A stretch of DNA of 64,000 nt from Accumulibacter sp. (GTDB lineage Bacteria > Pseudomonadota > Gammaproteobacteria > Burkholderiales > Rhodocyclaceae). The notes beneath the pieces were generated by a model, which saw only the letters and a list, made by a program, of their open reading frames with translations, was not told where the DNA came from and made no database searches. Made by a program: the position numbers and the translations under genes. Below are positions 1-8,046 of this stretch, in pieces (positions within the stretch are counted from its first letter, which is position 1; every line of letters starts with the position of its first letter). The stretch is from assembly GCA_017302455.1 (NCBI GenBank), contig JAFLDO010000005.1, forward strand, positions 1 to 64,000, read 5' to 3'.

Positions 1-383
1 GCTGCCGGATCGAGTCCCTGCAATTGCGCACGATCGACGGCCTGCAACGCGCCATCGCGCTGTACCTCATCGTTTCCTGGCGCATTGCGATGCTGATGCG
101 ATTCGGCCGGACCTGTCCAGACTTGCCAGCCGACTTGTTCTTCGACCAAGATGAATGGCATGCCGCCTATCTCCTCAACAAAAAGAAACCTCCGGCTGAC
201 CCACCAACTCTCAACCAGGTCCTGCGATTGGTGGCCATGCTCGGCGGTTTCTTGGCGCGCAAAGGCGACGGCGAGCCGGGCGTCAAAACGATCTGGATCG
301 GGTTGCAGCGCGTCATGGACTGCGTCGTCGGCCTCCAGTTCATGCGTGAGGCGGCCCCGGGGTGAGTTGTGTATAAGGATATG
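1..383 (+). mobile_element. Right end of an IS4-family (IS50/Tn5-like) insertion sequence
   Basis: The element enters from the left edge. It holds the transposase C-terminus (stop at 363-365). About 3 nt later comes a terminal-repeat-like end at 365-383, reading AGTTGTGTATAAGGATATG. By eye this matches 14 of 19 positions of the Tn5 outside end read outward (ACTTGTGTATAAGAGTCAG). The left end and the 9-bp target duplication usual for this group lie outside the window, so intactness cannot be judged. Host DNA appears to resume near 384. Confidence 0.72.
3..365 (+). CDS. IS4-family (Tn5-like) transposase, C-terminal part
   Basis: Only the last 120 or so codons are inside the window; the frame is open from base 3, so the start lies to the left. 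The protein resembles the end of the Tn5/IS50 transposase, with the stretches YLIVSWRIAMLMRFGRTCPD, LLNKKKPP, LGGFLARKGDGEPG and KTIWIGLQ. In Tn5 this part carries the last helices of the RNase H-like fold and the C-terminal dimerisation region. The catalytic DDE residues are mostly upstream, although the conserved segment after the last acidic residue begins here. The stop abuts the inverted repeat, as expected for an element with no spare sequence. Confidence 0.85.
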   Translation, partial: CRIESLQLRTIDGLQRAIALYLIVSWRIAMLMRFGRTCPDLPADLFFDQDEWHAAYLLNKKKPPADPPTLNQVLRLVAMLGGFLARKGDGEPGVKTIWIGLQRVMDCVVGLQFMREAAPG

Positions 384-433
384 GGGTAATCGAGAGCCGG
401 CAAGAGCGAGACATTCTCCAGTTTGTCGGGCGG

Positions 434-1021
434 ATGCGCCGGCATCGACCGCCCTTGCCCGACAGCGGCTTCAAGAGTCTGGAGATTTGGGACGTGCCGC
501 TGCGGTGGGATGGAAAGCCATGGCAACCGCAAAACACGGGCGACAACCCGGCGGCTTTTCAGCGCTTCGGGGTGGGCGACACGATGGGTGAACGGCTCGG
601 CGGCGCGGGGCGAAGCAATCTTACGCAGGTGCTGTTGCGTCGTGCCATCGGCAAGTGCACCGGCGAGGGCACCGGCGTGCGCCGCATGCACCTATATTGG
701 CGCGACGGCGACCAGCAGTGGTTCTACGTCGTCGAAGCGGGCCGGGAGTTGGAGACATCGATAGAACAGCAGGGCATCAAACCCTTGAGCGTTGAAGCAA
801 AGGGCTTCCTGTTTACCTTTGACGAAGAGGCCGAGATCGACGAAATTCGTGCCAGCACCGGGGCATTTCTCAAGAGGGATCGTCTTCGGCTCGCCAGTGT
901 ATATTTCACGCAGCAGCCGTCTGCTGACAATTCACGGCTGGACTATCACTGCCAAGTCGGCTTGATAGGGGATTCCAGCGTTCGTGGCGGGGAGGGTGGC
1001 GTCAATTATCTTGTCCGGTAG
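434..1021 (+). CDS. Hypothetical protein, probably 5'-truncated by the IS
   Basis: I do not recognise the family. From the first ATG the product is 195 aa, with no signal peptide, membrane segment or obvious motif. It is mixed alpha/beta with several aromatic strand-like stretches (MHLYWRDGDQQWFYVVEAG near residues 86-104). The frame stays open upstream to a stop at 374-376 inside the IS end, and the extra residues between 384 and 434 (ESREQERDILQFVGRMRR) look like normal protein. The simplest reading is a longer gene whose 5' part was separated by the insertion, so the ATG at 434 may not be the native start. No ribosome-binding site is visible before 434. It precedes the AbiE pair by about 80 bp with no evident coupling. 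Confidence 0.5.
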   Translation: MRRHRPPLPDSGFKSLEIWDVPLRWDGKPWQPQNTGDNPAAFQRFGVGDTMGERLGGAGRSNLTQVLLRRAIGKCTGEGTGVRRMHLYWRDGDQQWFYVVEAGRELETSIEQQGIKPLSVEAKGFLFTFDEEAEIDEIRASTGAFLKRDRLRLASVYFTQQPSADNSRLDYHCQVGLIGDSSVRGGEGGVNYLVR

Positions 1022-1064
1022 ACGACAGTGCGTGCGGCGCGCATAGGCACATTCGTTTCGATTC

Positions 1065-1090
1065 ATCGGCAGTTATTGACATTTGCCGAT
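1065..1090. promoter_or_regulatory. Inverted repeat upstream of abiEi (candidate AbiEi operator)
   Basis: ATCGGCA (1065-1071) and TGCCGAT (1084-1090) form a 7-bp dyad around a 12-nt centre that contains TTGACA (1076-1081), a good -35. CATTAT at 1100-1105 could be the -10 with an 18-bp spacer. Characterised AbiEi antitoxins repress their own operon by binding inverted repeats in the promoter, so the position fits. The assignment as operator is inference. Confidence 0.45.
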
Positions 1091-1103
1091 GTTATGAAAC
1101 ATT

Positions 1104-1712
1104 ATGCCCGACATGGACACCACTGCCGAGAGGCTGATCGAACTGGCTCGATCCCGAGGACTGATTCGCCCCTGTGATCTGGCACCGTTTGGAATTCCCC
1201 GGGTCTCCCTGACCCGTGCCGTCCGCAGCGGCCTGCTGGAGCGGATCGGGCGTGGGCTCTACGGCCTGCCCGGACGCGAGGTTTCGGCCCACGGTTTGCT
1301 GGCGGAAGTGGCGCGCAGGGTGCCCAAGGGTGTTGTTTGTCTGCTCTCGGCACTGCGTTTTCATGGTCTGACGACGCAGGCCCCGTTCGAGGTGTGGCTG
1401 GCGATCGAGAACAAGGCCCTCGCGCCGAAACTCGACTATCCGCCACTGCGCATCGTCCGTTTCTCCGGCAAGGCATTCACCGAGGGCGTGGAGGAACACG
1501 TCGTGGATAGCGTGACCATCCGTATCACCGGCGTTGCCAAGACCGTCGCCGACTGCTTCAAGTATCGGAACAAGATCGGTCTCGACGTCGCCCTGGAGGC
1601 GCTACGCGAGGCTTGGCACGAGAGGCGCATGAGCAGTGACGACATCTGGCGATACGCCAAGGTCTGCCGTGTGGCCAACGTAATGCGTCCTTACCTGGAC
1701 AGTCTGACGTGA
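1104..1712 (+). CDS. abiEi: AbiEi-family antitoxin (type IV toxin-antitoxin)
   Basis: 202 aa. The N-terminal third (about residues 8-60, RLIELARSRGLIRPCDLAPF ... GRGLYGLPG) is the winged-helix DNA-binding segment typical of AbiEi. The rest, including LAEVARRVPKGVVCLLSALR and ITGVAKTVADCFKYRNKIG, matches the antitoxin domain. In studied systems AbiEi neutralises AbiEii without binding it and represses the operon. The stop overlaps the abiEii start by 4 bp (GTGA), indicating translational coupling. Start: ATG 1104 is used, but ATG 1113 (MDTTAERL) is equally possible, because the proposed -10 would overlap 1104. No clear ribosome-binding site precedes either. An IS element 0.7 kb upstream fits a mobile origin. 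Confidence 0.87.
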   Translation: MPDMDTTAERLIELARSRGLIRPCDLAPFGIPRVSLTRAVRSGLLERIGRGLYGLPGREVSAHGLLAEVARRVPKGVVCLLSALRFHGLTTQAPFEVWLAIENKALAPKLDYPPLRIVRFSGKAFTEGVEEHVVDSVTIRITGVAKTVADCFKYRNKIGLDVALEALREAWHERRMSSDDIWRYAKVCRVANVMRPYLDSLT

Positions 1713-2632
1713 GCGTTCGGAACATCGGAGCTGCCATCCGTAACAGGCTGCTCAATAAGGCTCGTGCCGAGAACCTGGACTACAATCTGCTGCTGACCAG
1801 ATATGCACTGGAGCGCATGCTCTACCGCCTGAGCATCTCGGAACAACGCGACCAGCTCGTGCTCAAGGGAGCATTGCTGTTCGATCTGTGGTTCGATGTG
1901 CCACACCGACCCACCCATGACGCCGATTTACTCGGTTTTGGGCCGGCCGAGATTCCACACATCGAGCAGGTCTTCCGGAGTATGTGCAGCATTGAGGTCG
2001 AGGACGGCATCGTGTTCCAGCCCGACTCGGTGAAGGCCACAGAGATCCGCAAGGAGGCCAGCTACTCTGGCCTCCGGGTCACGCTGGTGGGGATGTTGGA
2101 CAGCGCCCGCTGCCCGGTGCAGATCGATATCGGTTTTGGTGATGCCGTCGTGCCCGGCCCAGATGAGGTCCACTATCCGGTCATCCTCAGCGAGATGGCC
2201 GGGCCACAACTCCGGGCCTATCCCCGCTACACCGTAGTGGCGGAAAAGCTGGAGGCGCTGACCTCACTTGGAATGCTCAATAGCCGGATGAAGGATTTCT
2301 TCGATCTGTGGGTACTGGCCAGGCATTCTGACTTCGATGGCCCGATCTTGTCGCGGGCGGTTGCGGCCACGTTCGAGCGTCGGCGCACTCCTATCCCCCA
2401 TGGGGCGCCGATCGGCTTGAGCGACGAGTTCATCAATGACGCCCAGAAGAACAAGCAGTGGCAGGCCTTCCTGCGCAAGAACGCGCTAGATCCAATGCCG
2501 CTGGCGAAGGTGATTGCCGATCTGCGGGAGTTTCTACTGCCGGTGTTGGCGTCAGTCGAGGCGAGTGGCAGCCACGATATGGCCTGGTGGTGCCGAGAAG
2601 GATGGCGGCAACTGACCGAGCACGGCACCTGA
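1709..2632 (+). CDS. abiEii: AbiEii-family nucleotidyltransferase toxin
   Basis: 307 aa, usual length for the family. The signature of this minimal nucleotidyltransferase fold is present: KGALLF at about 53-58, then RPTHDADLLG at about 67-76 with the Asp pair D71/D73. Further conserved segments are VVAEKLEAL and NSRMKDFFDLWVLA. Characterised relatives cause reversible growth arrest, for example GTP-dependent inhibition or tRNA nucleotidylation by related MenT toxins, and AbiE systems can give abortive phage defence. The start is GTG 1709, overlapping the antitoxin stop. All motifs look intact, so the pair is probably functional. Which phage or plasmid function it serves cannot be told from sequence. 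Confidence 0.88.
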   Translation: MSVRNIGAAIRNRLLNKARAENLDYNLLLTRYALERMLYRLSISEQRDQLVLKGALLFDLWFDVPHRPTHDADLLGFGPAEIPHIEQVFRSMCSIEVEDGIVFQPDSVKATEIRKEASYSGLRVTLVGMLDSARCPVQIDIGFGDAVVPGPDEVHYPVILSEMAGPQLRAYPRYTVVAEKLEALTSLGMLNSRMKDFFDLWVLARHSDFDGPILSRAVAATFERRRTPIPHGAPIGLSDEFINDAQKNKQWQAFLRKNALDPMPLAKVIADLREFLLPVLASVEASGSHDMAWWCREGWRQLTEHGT

Positions 2633-2813
2633 GTCAGCAGGGTGGCAGTCGAGACGTGCGGTACGATCTGCGTTGAAGTTCGCTGCGGCTCCGCCGCATT
2701 CCGGCCAACACCCGCATTACCCAGACACACACCCTCACACTTCCTCACCAGTACTCACATGCCCCGATAGCCAGTCGTGCTCCAGGATCCGATTGCACCA
2801 CCAGCACCCTCCA

Positions 2814-2848
2814 AAAAAATACGGCAACCTCAGCTTGCCGTATTTTTT
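2814..2848. terminator. Strong bidirectional terminator between abiEii and the PFK gene
   Basis: A perfect 14-bp stem (AAAAAATACGGCAA, 2814-2827, pairing with TTGCCGTATTTTTT, 2835-2848) with a 7-nt loop. The A-run on one side and T-run on the other give a U-tract in both directions. It lies between the convergent abiEii (+) and PFK (-) genes. Confidence 0.85.
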
Positions 2849-2895
2849 CATTTGCCGACCCGGGTTTCAGCGTTCTGACACGGGTACCGGCTGGA

Positions 2896-5133
2896 TCAGG
2901 CCTCCGTCGCGATCGACTGCGCCATCGTTTGAACCACCGGTCGCAGCTCCAGCCACCACTGTTCCTTGGGCCGAAAATGGGTCCAATCGACCATCTCCGA
3001 CATCCTGCCGAGCGGAACGAGCGTGACCTTGCCCTCGACCAGACCAATGAAGGCGCCATCCGCCGAGCCGCTTGCCAGTTGCTCACTCAGGAAGCTGATG
3101 CAGTGCGCCGCCAGTCGCGTTGCCAGAATGCGATCGTACGGCGAGGGATTGCCGCCCTGCTGGAAATGGCCCAGCACGGAACGGCGCACGTCAAAGAGAC
3201 CGCGACCCTCCTCCTCGAACAGCGCACACATGAAGTCGGTCGTGTACTGCGCGTTGGCTCGCTCGTTGCGTATGGTCAGGTAGAGTCGTCGGCCAGTGTG
3301 GAACGCGTCCACCATATGCTCGACTTCGGCTTGCAGGTCCTTCAGGGTGACGCCTTCCTCGTGCAGATAGACGCGTTCGGCGCCACCGGCCAGACCACTC
3401 ATCAGTGCCAGGTAGCCACAGTAGCGGCCCATGGTTTCGACCACAAAACAGCGCTTGGCGGCCATCGCCGACTGCTTGACCCGATCGAGGGCGCCGACAA
3501 TGGCGTTGAGCGCGCTATCGGCGCCAACGCTGAGTTCCGAGCCGGGCAGGTTGTTGTCGATCGTCGCCGGCAGGCAGATGATCGGGATCTTGAAGGCGGG
3601 ATAGCGGTCGCGCTCGCAGTGCAACTGGTACGCTGCCTTGTAGGCCATCCAGCCGCCGATGACCAGCAGGCCTTCGATCTGGTGCGTTTCAATCGCGCGC
3701 GCGACGGCGTAGAGCTCCTCGACGCTGGGGATGTGGCGATTGGTGCCCAGTTCACAGCCGCCCAGGCCGGTCCAGCCTTCAACGTCGCCCCAGGTGAGTT
3801 CCTCGATTCGGCCGGCGAGCAGGCCCTCGAAACTGCCGCGCACGCCGAGCAGGGTCAGGCCCCGATCCCGACCGAAGCGTACCGCGGCACGCACGGCAGA
3901 ATTCATCCCCGGCGCCAGTCCTCCCGCATGAATGATCGCCAGGCGGCGCGGGCGGGTCGTCGCAGTCACGCTCGGTGAGGCCTCGGCGATTGCCTTGAAA
4001 ACGTCGAACATCTCGGTAAAGCTGCCGCCACGAAGCTCCATTGCCCGGGCGTAGTTCTGCTCGCCGATCATTTGGGCAACGGCGCGAGTCTGCTCGACGC
4101 ACTGCATCAAGGGTACCCGCTGAATACGGTTTTGGCGGATCCCGATCAGTTGCGGTTCACTGTCGGGCGTCGCCGAAAGCACCTCCTGAACAGCGGCAAA
4201 GCCGAGCAAAGTGCTCATCCAGCGATCGAAGCTGCTGGGCGTGCCGCCGCGCTGCACATGACCGAGAATGGTCACGCGGGTGTCCTCGTCGAGTCGCTCC
4301 TGGAGCACCTGCCGCACATAGTCACAACTGATCGGGTTGCCAGCGCGGTCCTGGGCGCCCTCGGCGACGACGACGATGCTGTCGCGGCGGCCGGCAATGC
4401 GGCCCTGGCGCAACAAGCCGCACATCTGTTCTTCCCAGCCCTCGGGTGGCGGGCTTTCGGGAATGAGTACGTAGTCGGTGCCGCCGGCAATGGCGCTCAT
4501 CAAAGCCAGATAGCCGCAGTGGCGACCCATGACCTCAACCACGAAACTGCGTTGATGACTGGCGGCGGTGCTGGCAATGGCGTCGATCGCCTCGACGATG
4601 CGGTGCAGGGCGGAATCGGCACCGATCGTCATGTCGGTCCCGACCATGTCGTTGTCGATCGATCCGACCAGGCCGGCGATCATCAGCGCTGGGTGCGCGC
4701 GCGCCGTCTGTTCGTCAATCTGTCCGCTCTCCAGCAATTCGGCCAGCAGGCCGGGCCACTCTCGGCGAAAAGTGTCGGCGCCGGTCAGACTGCCGTCACC
4801 GCCGATGATGACCAGTCGGTCAATGCCGTGGCGAAGCAGGTTGTGGGCGGCGCGCAGCCGCCCTGCGCGTTCGCGGAAGGCGGCGCAGCGAGCGGTGCCG
4901 ATGATTGTGCCGCCGCGATGCAGGATGCTGCCGACATCATCCCAGGACTGTAGCCGGATGCGTTCGCCACCATCTACCATTCCCTGATAGCCTTCGTAGA
5001 TGGCGTAAACGGCGGCGCCCTGATGCAGCGCGGTGCGGACGACGGCCCGCACGGCCGCGTTCATGCCCTGGGCGTCGCCGCCGCTGGTGAGGACGCCGAT
5101 ACTCTTTGGGGGACTCTTGTTGTTCATGTTCAT
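2896..5133 (-). CDS. Tandem-domain, eukaryote-like ATP-dependent 6-phosphofructokinase
   Basis: 745 aa, about twice the length of ordinary bacterial PfkA (about 320 aa). Two PFK domains lie in tandem. The N-half has intact motifs: TSGGDAQGMN near 17-25, the ATP loop GGDGSLTGA at 111-119 (glycine rather than the Asp of PPi enzymes), catalytic SIDND at about 158-162, MGRHCGYLALM and LGHVQRGGTPS. The C-half keeps the fold but not catalysis: GGWMAY replaces GGDGS and TIDNN replaces TIDND. Segments such as SIGADSALN-like SVGADSALN, YTTDF and LGHFQQGG resemble animal PFK. This split of catalytic N-half and regulatory C-half is the eukaryotic arrangement. The start at MNMNN (5133) is chosen because the residues further upstream look non-conserved. 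It converts fructose-6-phosphate to fructose-1,6-bisphosphate in cytosolic glycolysis. Confidence 0.88.
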   Translation of the reverse strand: MNMNNKSPPKSIGVLTSGGDAQGMNAAVRAVVRTALHQGAAVYAIYEGYQGMVDGGERIRLQSWDDVGSILHRGGTIIGTARCAAFRERAGRLRAAHNLLRHGIDRLVIIGGDGSLTGADTFRREWPGLLAELLESGQIDEQTARAHPALMIAGLVGSIDNDMVGTDMTIGADSALHRIVEAIDAIASTAASHQRSFVVEVMGRHCGYLALMSAIAGGTDYVLIPESPPPEGWEEQMCGLLRQGRIAGRRDSIVVVAEGAQDRAGNPISCDYVRQVLQERLDEDTRVTILGHVQRGGTPSSFDRWMSTLLGFAAVQEVLSATPDSEPQLIGIRQNRIQRVPLMQCVEQTRAVAQMIGEQNYARAMELRGGSFTEMFDVFKAIAEASPSVTATTRPRRLAIIHAGGLAPGMNSAVRAAVRFGRDRGLTLLGVRGSFEGLLAGRIEELTWGDVEGWTGLGGCELGTNRHIPSVEELYAVARAIETHQIEGLLVIGGWMAYKAAYQLHCERDRYPAFKIPIICLPATIDNNLPGSELSVGADSALNAIVGALDRVKQSAMAAKRCFVVETMGRYCGYLALMSGLAGGAERVYLHEEGVTLKDLQAEVEHMVDAFHTGRRLYLTIRNERANAQYTTDFMCALFEEEGRGLFDVRRSVLGHFQQGGNPSPYDRILATRLAAHCISFLSEQLASGSADGAFIGLVEGKVTLVPLGRMSEMVDWTHFRPKEQWWLELRPVVQTMAQSIATEA

Positions 5134-5313
5134 GTTGGCAATCTCGATGAGAGGTGGATGATCAGTGGCAACGGGGGGAGTATAGGTGGCGCTGCCAAAC
5201 GGGGTCAATTCGGGGTCGCTGCCTCGCTCGCGTCGGCTGACGACGGGTTTCCTGACGCTGTACGGCGTGTCCCAGCCAAGTGCAGCCGAGGATCCTGGCC
5301 CAGCCACCCAGCC

Positions 5314-7521
5314 TTAGTACTTGACTCGCGCAAAGTAGGTTTTCTCGGAAGCCTCCAGTGCTTGCCGGAGGGTCGTGATTCCCATCTGAGCCAGCAGCGG
5401 CAGCATCTTCAGGAACACCTCGGCGGTGGCACAGGCGTCACCCAGCGCATTGTGGCGATCTTCGATGCCGATCCCCAGCCGTTCGGCGATGCTGTCCAGT
5501 TGGTGAGACTCCTGATTGGGATGCAGCACACCCGAGAGCAGCAGGGTATCGAGGACGGGCTGACTGAAAGCCACGCCGGTGCGCTCCTCCTTCAATTGCA
5601 GGAAGCGCATGTCGAAGGCGGCGTTGTGCGCGACCAGCACGGTATCGTTGCAGAAATCGTGCAAAGCCGGCAGCACCACTTCGATGTTCGGCTGCCCGCG
5701 CACCATGTCATCGCTGATCCCGTGGATGCGGATCCCTTCGGGTCGGATGAAGCGTTCGGGGTCGACCAACTGGTCGAAGTTCTCGTTGCGCAGCAGGCGG
5801 CCATTGACGATGCGCACGGCGCCGATCTGGATGATCTCGTCGCCGGCAGCCGGTTCCATCCCGGTGGTCTCGGTGTCGAAAACTGTGTACGTCAGGTCCG
5901 ACAAGGGACGGTCGAGGTCGATGCTCTGATCCTGAAAATGGAACAGGTCGAAGTCGTAGTACTCCGGGCGTACGCCGCTGTCGTCGATCATCTCGCTCGC
6001 CCCCAGTTCGTCCGGCGCGGCTACCGGCAAGACGAAACGGAAGAACGCACGCTGTGCAGCCTTTTCGCGCTCGTACCAGATTTCGCCTCCATGACGATCG
6101 ATGACGTCGCGCAGGGACAGCGGCGAGATTTCCTTGCCGACCTGCATGGTTTCCGTCTCCCAGGTGTAGGACGTCTCGGTGGACATCGCGTGACCGGCCC
6201 AGATGAGATCCAGGTAGGCGAGCTTGCCGAAAGGCAGCAGGCGGAAGCGAAGCTCCTTGATCTGATAGTTGTCGATCAGACGGGAGGCGAGAAAGCAGAT
6301 CGAGAAGACCAGCGAGAAGCTTTCCACCCGCAGCCACAGGGCCTCGTCGATCTCCTCGCTCTTCGTCGGCAGGCCCAACTGCTGTTCGATACGCCGTTGT
6401 GCGGCGGCAACGATGTCCAGACCCAGCACGTCCTCGAGCGGCCAGCGCGTTTTCAGCGAATCGGCAAACTCGCTCATTGTCTGATCGAGGCGTTGACTCA
6501 TGCGAACCACTTCATCGCTGATGATGCCGACGAAGCGCTCACGAATTTCGAGTTCCATGTCGGGGTAGTCCATCAGGTTGCCAACGGCTACCCGGATGTT
6601 CGCCAGGCAACCCCGACTTCCGTCGGTCAGCGATTGCAGCACCTGATCCCGGCGTGACTCCTGCTCGAGACTACGGGTGATGTTCTCCACGGTGAGCACG
6701 TAGCCCGTCATGTCGCGCTGCCGCAGGTCTTCGCCGGCCGCCAGCACCGGGACCAATTGAACACGCAGGAGTTGTCCACCGCGTGCCGTCGTGATGAAGT
6801 TGGCGATCGCTGCGGCGGCACCCTTGTCCAAACGCTGGCGAACCACTTCCAGCGCATGGTCGATCTGGTTCCGCTCCAGGATGGAGAAGATCGAGCGGCC
6901 CAGGCCGATCAGCGCGCCGCCGGCGATTGCCGTCCCACCTTGCGCAAGGGCCTTGAACTGCAGTCGGGCGCGGCTGTTGTAGAGCAGGATGCGTCCGTCC
7001 AGATTGCAGACCACCACCGCTTGTGCCAACTCCGACATGAGTGCCGCCAGGCGATTCTTTTCGGCCTCCACCGAGGCCTTGGCGGTGGCGATCTGGGCCT
7101 CGACGTCGTCCATCAGGCCGTCGCGCTGTTGCGCCAGATCGTTCGTCGCCTCGGCCAACAGCCGCACCTCCGGCGGGCCTTCCGGCGTGACCCGGAAATC
7201 GCGATTGGCCGACAGCATCAGGCGCAGGTTCTCGACCATCTTGAGCAAGCCCTGTACGTACTGGCGGAACAGATAGCGAATCACCAGCAAACCCAGAATG
7301 AAGCCGAAGGTCGTCATCAGCGCGCCGAGGGACAGGTGCGGCGCAATCAACTGAACGAGAAGTTCCTGCTCCGCCGGTTGCGCGCTCGCCCAGATCAGGA
7401 TTGCCGTGATCACGAACGGCCCGGTCATCAGCAGACCGAGGACGATGACCGAAATGATGAAGCGGATACGCGCGTCCATCGCCGATAGCTGGTCGACAAG
7501 CGAGGGGTTTCTGGCATTCAT
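5314..7521 (-). CDS. Membrane sensor pseudo-kinase fused to a DEDDh 3'-5' exonuclease
   Basis: 735 aa. Two membrane segments (about 20-44 and 65-87) are followed by a HAMP-like linker, a coiled coil, a PAS-like domain (about 165-290, [20 protein letters not shown]) and a histidine-kinase-like region (about 295-520). That region has no H-box histidine ([17 protein letters not shown]) and no recognisable N or G boxes of an ATPase. The C-terminal 189 residues are a complete DnaQ-type exonuclease: D549 and E551 in FDTETTG, D637 in [11 protein letters not shown], and H690/D695 in HNALGDA. The protein thus places a nuclease at the inner membrane under a likely regulatory module that has lost kinase activity. 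A TAGAAT box 25 bp upstream (7546-7551) may be its -10. Substrate and signal are unknown. Confidence 0.82.
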   Translation of the reverse strand: MNARNPSLVDQLSAMDARIRFIISVIVLGLLMTGPFVITAILIWASAQPAEQELLVQLIAPHLSLGALMTTFGFILGLLVIRYLFRQYVQGLLKMVENLRLMLSANRDFRVTPEGPPEVRLLAEATNDLAQQRDGLMDDVEAQIATAKASVEAEKNRLAALMSELAQAVVVCNLDGRILLYNSRARLQFKALAQGGTAIAGGALIGLGRSIFSILERNQIDHALEVVRQRLDKGAAAAIANFITTARGGQLLRVQLVPVLAAGEDLRQRDMTGYVLTVENITRSLEQESRRDQVLQSLTDGSRGCLANIRVAVGNLMDYPDMELEIRERFVGIISDEVVRMSQRLDQTMSEFADSLKTRWPLEDVLGLDIVAAAQRRIEQQLGLPTKSEEIDEALWLRVESFSLVFSICFLASRLIDNYQIKELRFRLLPFGKLAYLDLIWAGHAMSTETSYTWETETMQVGKEISPLSLRDVIDRHGGEIWYEREKAAQRAFFRFVLPVAAPDELGASEMIDDSGVRPEYYDFDLFHFQDQSIDLDRPLSDLTYTVFDTETTGMEPAAGDEIIQIGAVRIVNGRLLRNENFDQLVDPERFIRPEGIRIHGISDDMVRGQPNIEVVLPALHDFCNDTVLVAHNAAFDMRFLQLKEERTGVAFSQPVLDTLLLSGVLHPNQESHQLDSIAERLGIGIEDRHNALGDACATAEVFLKMLPLLAQMGITTLRQALEASEKTYFARVKY

Positions 7522-7898
7522 GACGTCCCTTTCAATTCGCCGCGTATTCTACCGGCTCTCTCCCTCTGGGGCGTCTCCGCTGCCGCGGGCAGTACTCGCC
7601 AACGGGATCCCGACTGCCGCAGGCCAGTACGCAGCCCCGGGCGCTCGTCTGATCGCCGCCGGGAGCAGCACCAGACCAAAGGTAACCCGCACAGCGACGA
7701 GTCAATGGACGTGTCCGGCCATTCGCCCCGAAAGCGGTGGCACACGGCGCTATGGCGCGCGTTCTCTCACCGCGCGGCGGGATGACATCCGTCATTTCTA
7801 CGCGCAGGCCGCTCCTCGGTGCGATGAGCAGCCGGCCCCGGCAGGAGGCGCAAGGACGCGACCAGACCTGCCGGGGGCCTCACATGCCCGCGCCGGCC
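7522..7898. other. Intergenic stretch with no recognisable gene
   Basis: 377 bp between the exonuclease-fusion start and the end of the 48-aa peptide gene. Several short frames are open on both strands because of high GC, but none has a conserved-looking product or ribosome-binding site. Apart from a TAGAAT -10-like box on the minus strand at 7546-7551, I see nothing in it. Confidence 0.6.
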
Positions 7899-8045
7899 CT
7901 ACTTGTGATAGCCACGACCAGCCGTGCCGGCAACGCGTGCGGTCTGCGCGCCGGCCTCGCGGTCGAAGAGACTCCAGCCCTGGTACTGGGCGTGGCTGAA
8001 AAGAGCCAGGGCGAGCAGACCGGCGAGCCAGTTGGCCTTGATCAT
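7899..8045 (-). CDS. 48-aa small exported or membrane-anchored peptide
   Basis: Starts at MIKANWLAGL, one base beyond the stop of the DUF4178 gene, so it is the last gene of the DUF350-SPFH-DUF4178 operon. Residues 5-18 are a short hydrophobic segment (NWLAGLLALALFSHA). It could be a signal peptide or a membrane anchor, and the remainder (YQGWSLFDREAG ... GRGYHK) is small and basic. I do not know a function. Tight spacing, and a tail unlike random frameshifted sequence, argue that it is real. It is likely a small partner of the membrane cluster. Confidence 0.6.
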   Translation of the reverse strand: MIKANWLAGLLALALFSHAQYQGWSLFDREAGAQTARVAGTAGRGYHK

Positions 8046-8046
8046 C

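Noticed and set aside
5023-6657. 544-codon open frame on the plus strand
   Set aside because: It is antisense to the exonuclease-fusion and PFK genes, with a low-complexity Gln/His/Arg-rich product. It is a GC-driven shadow frame.
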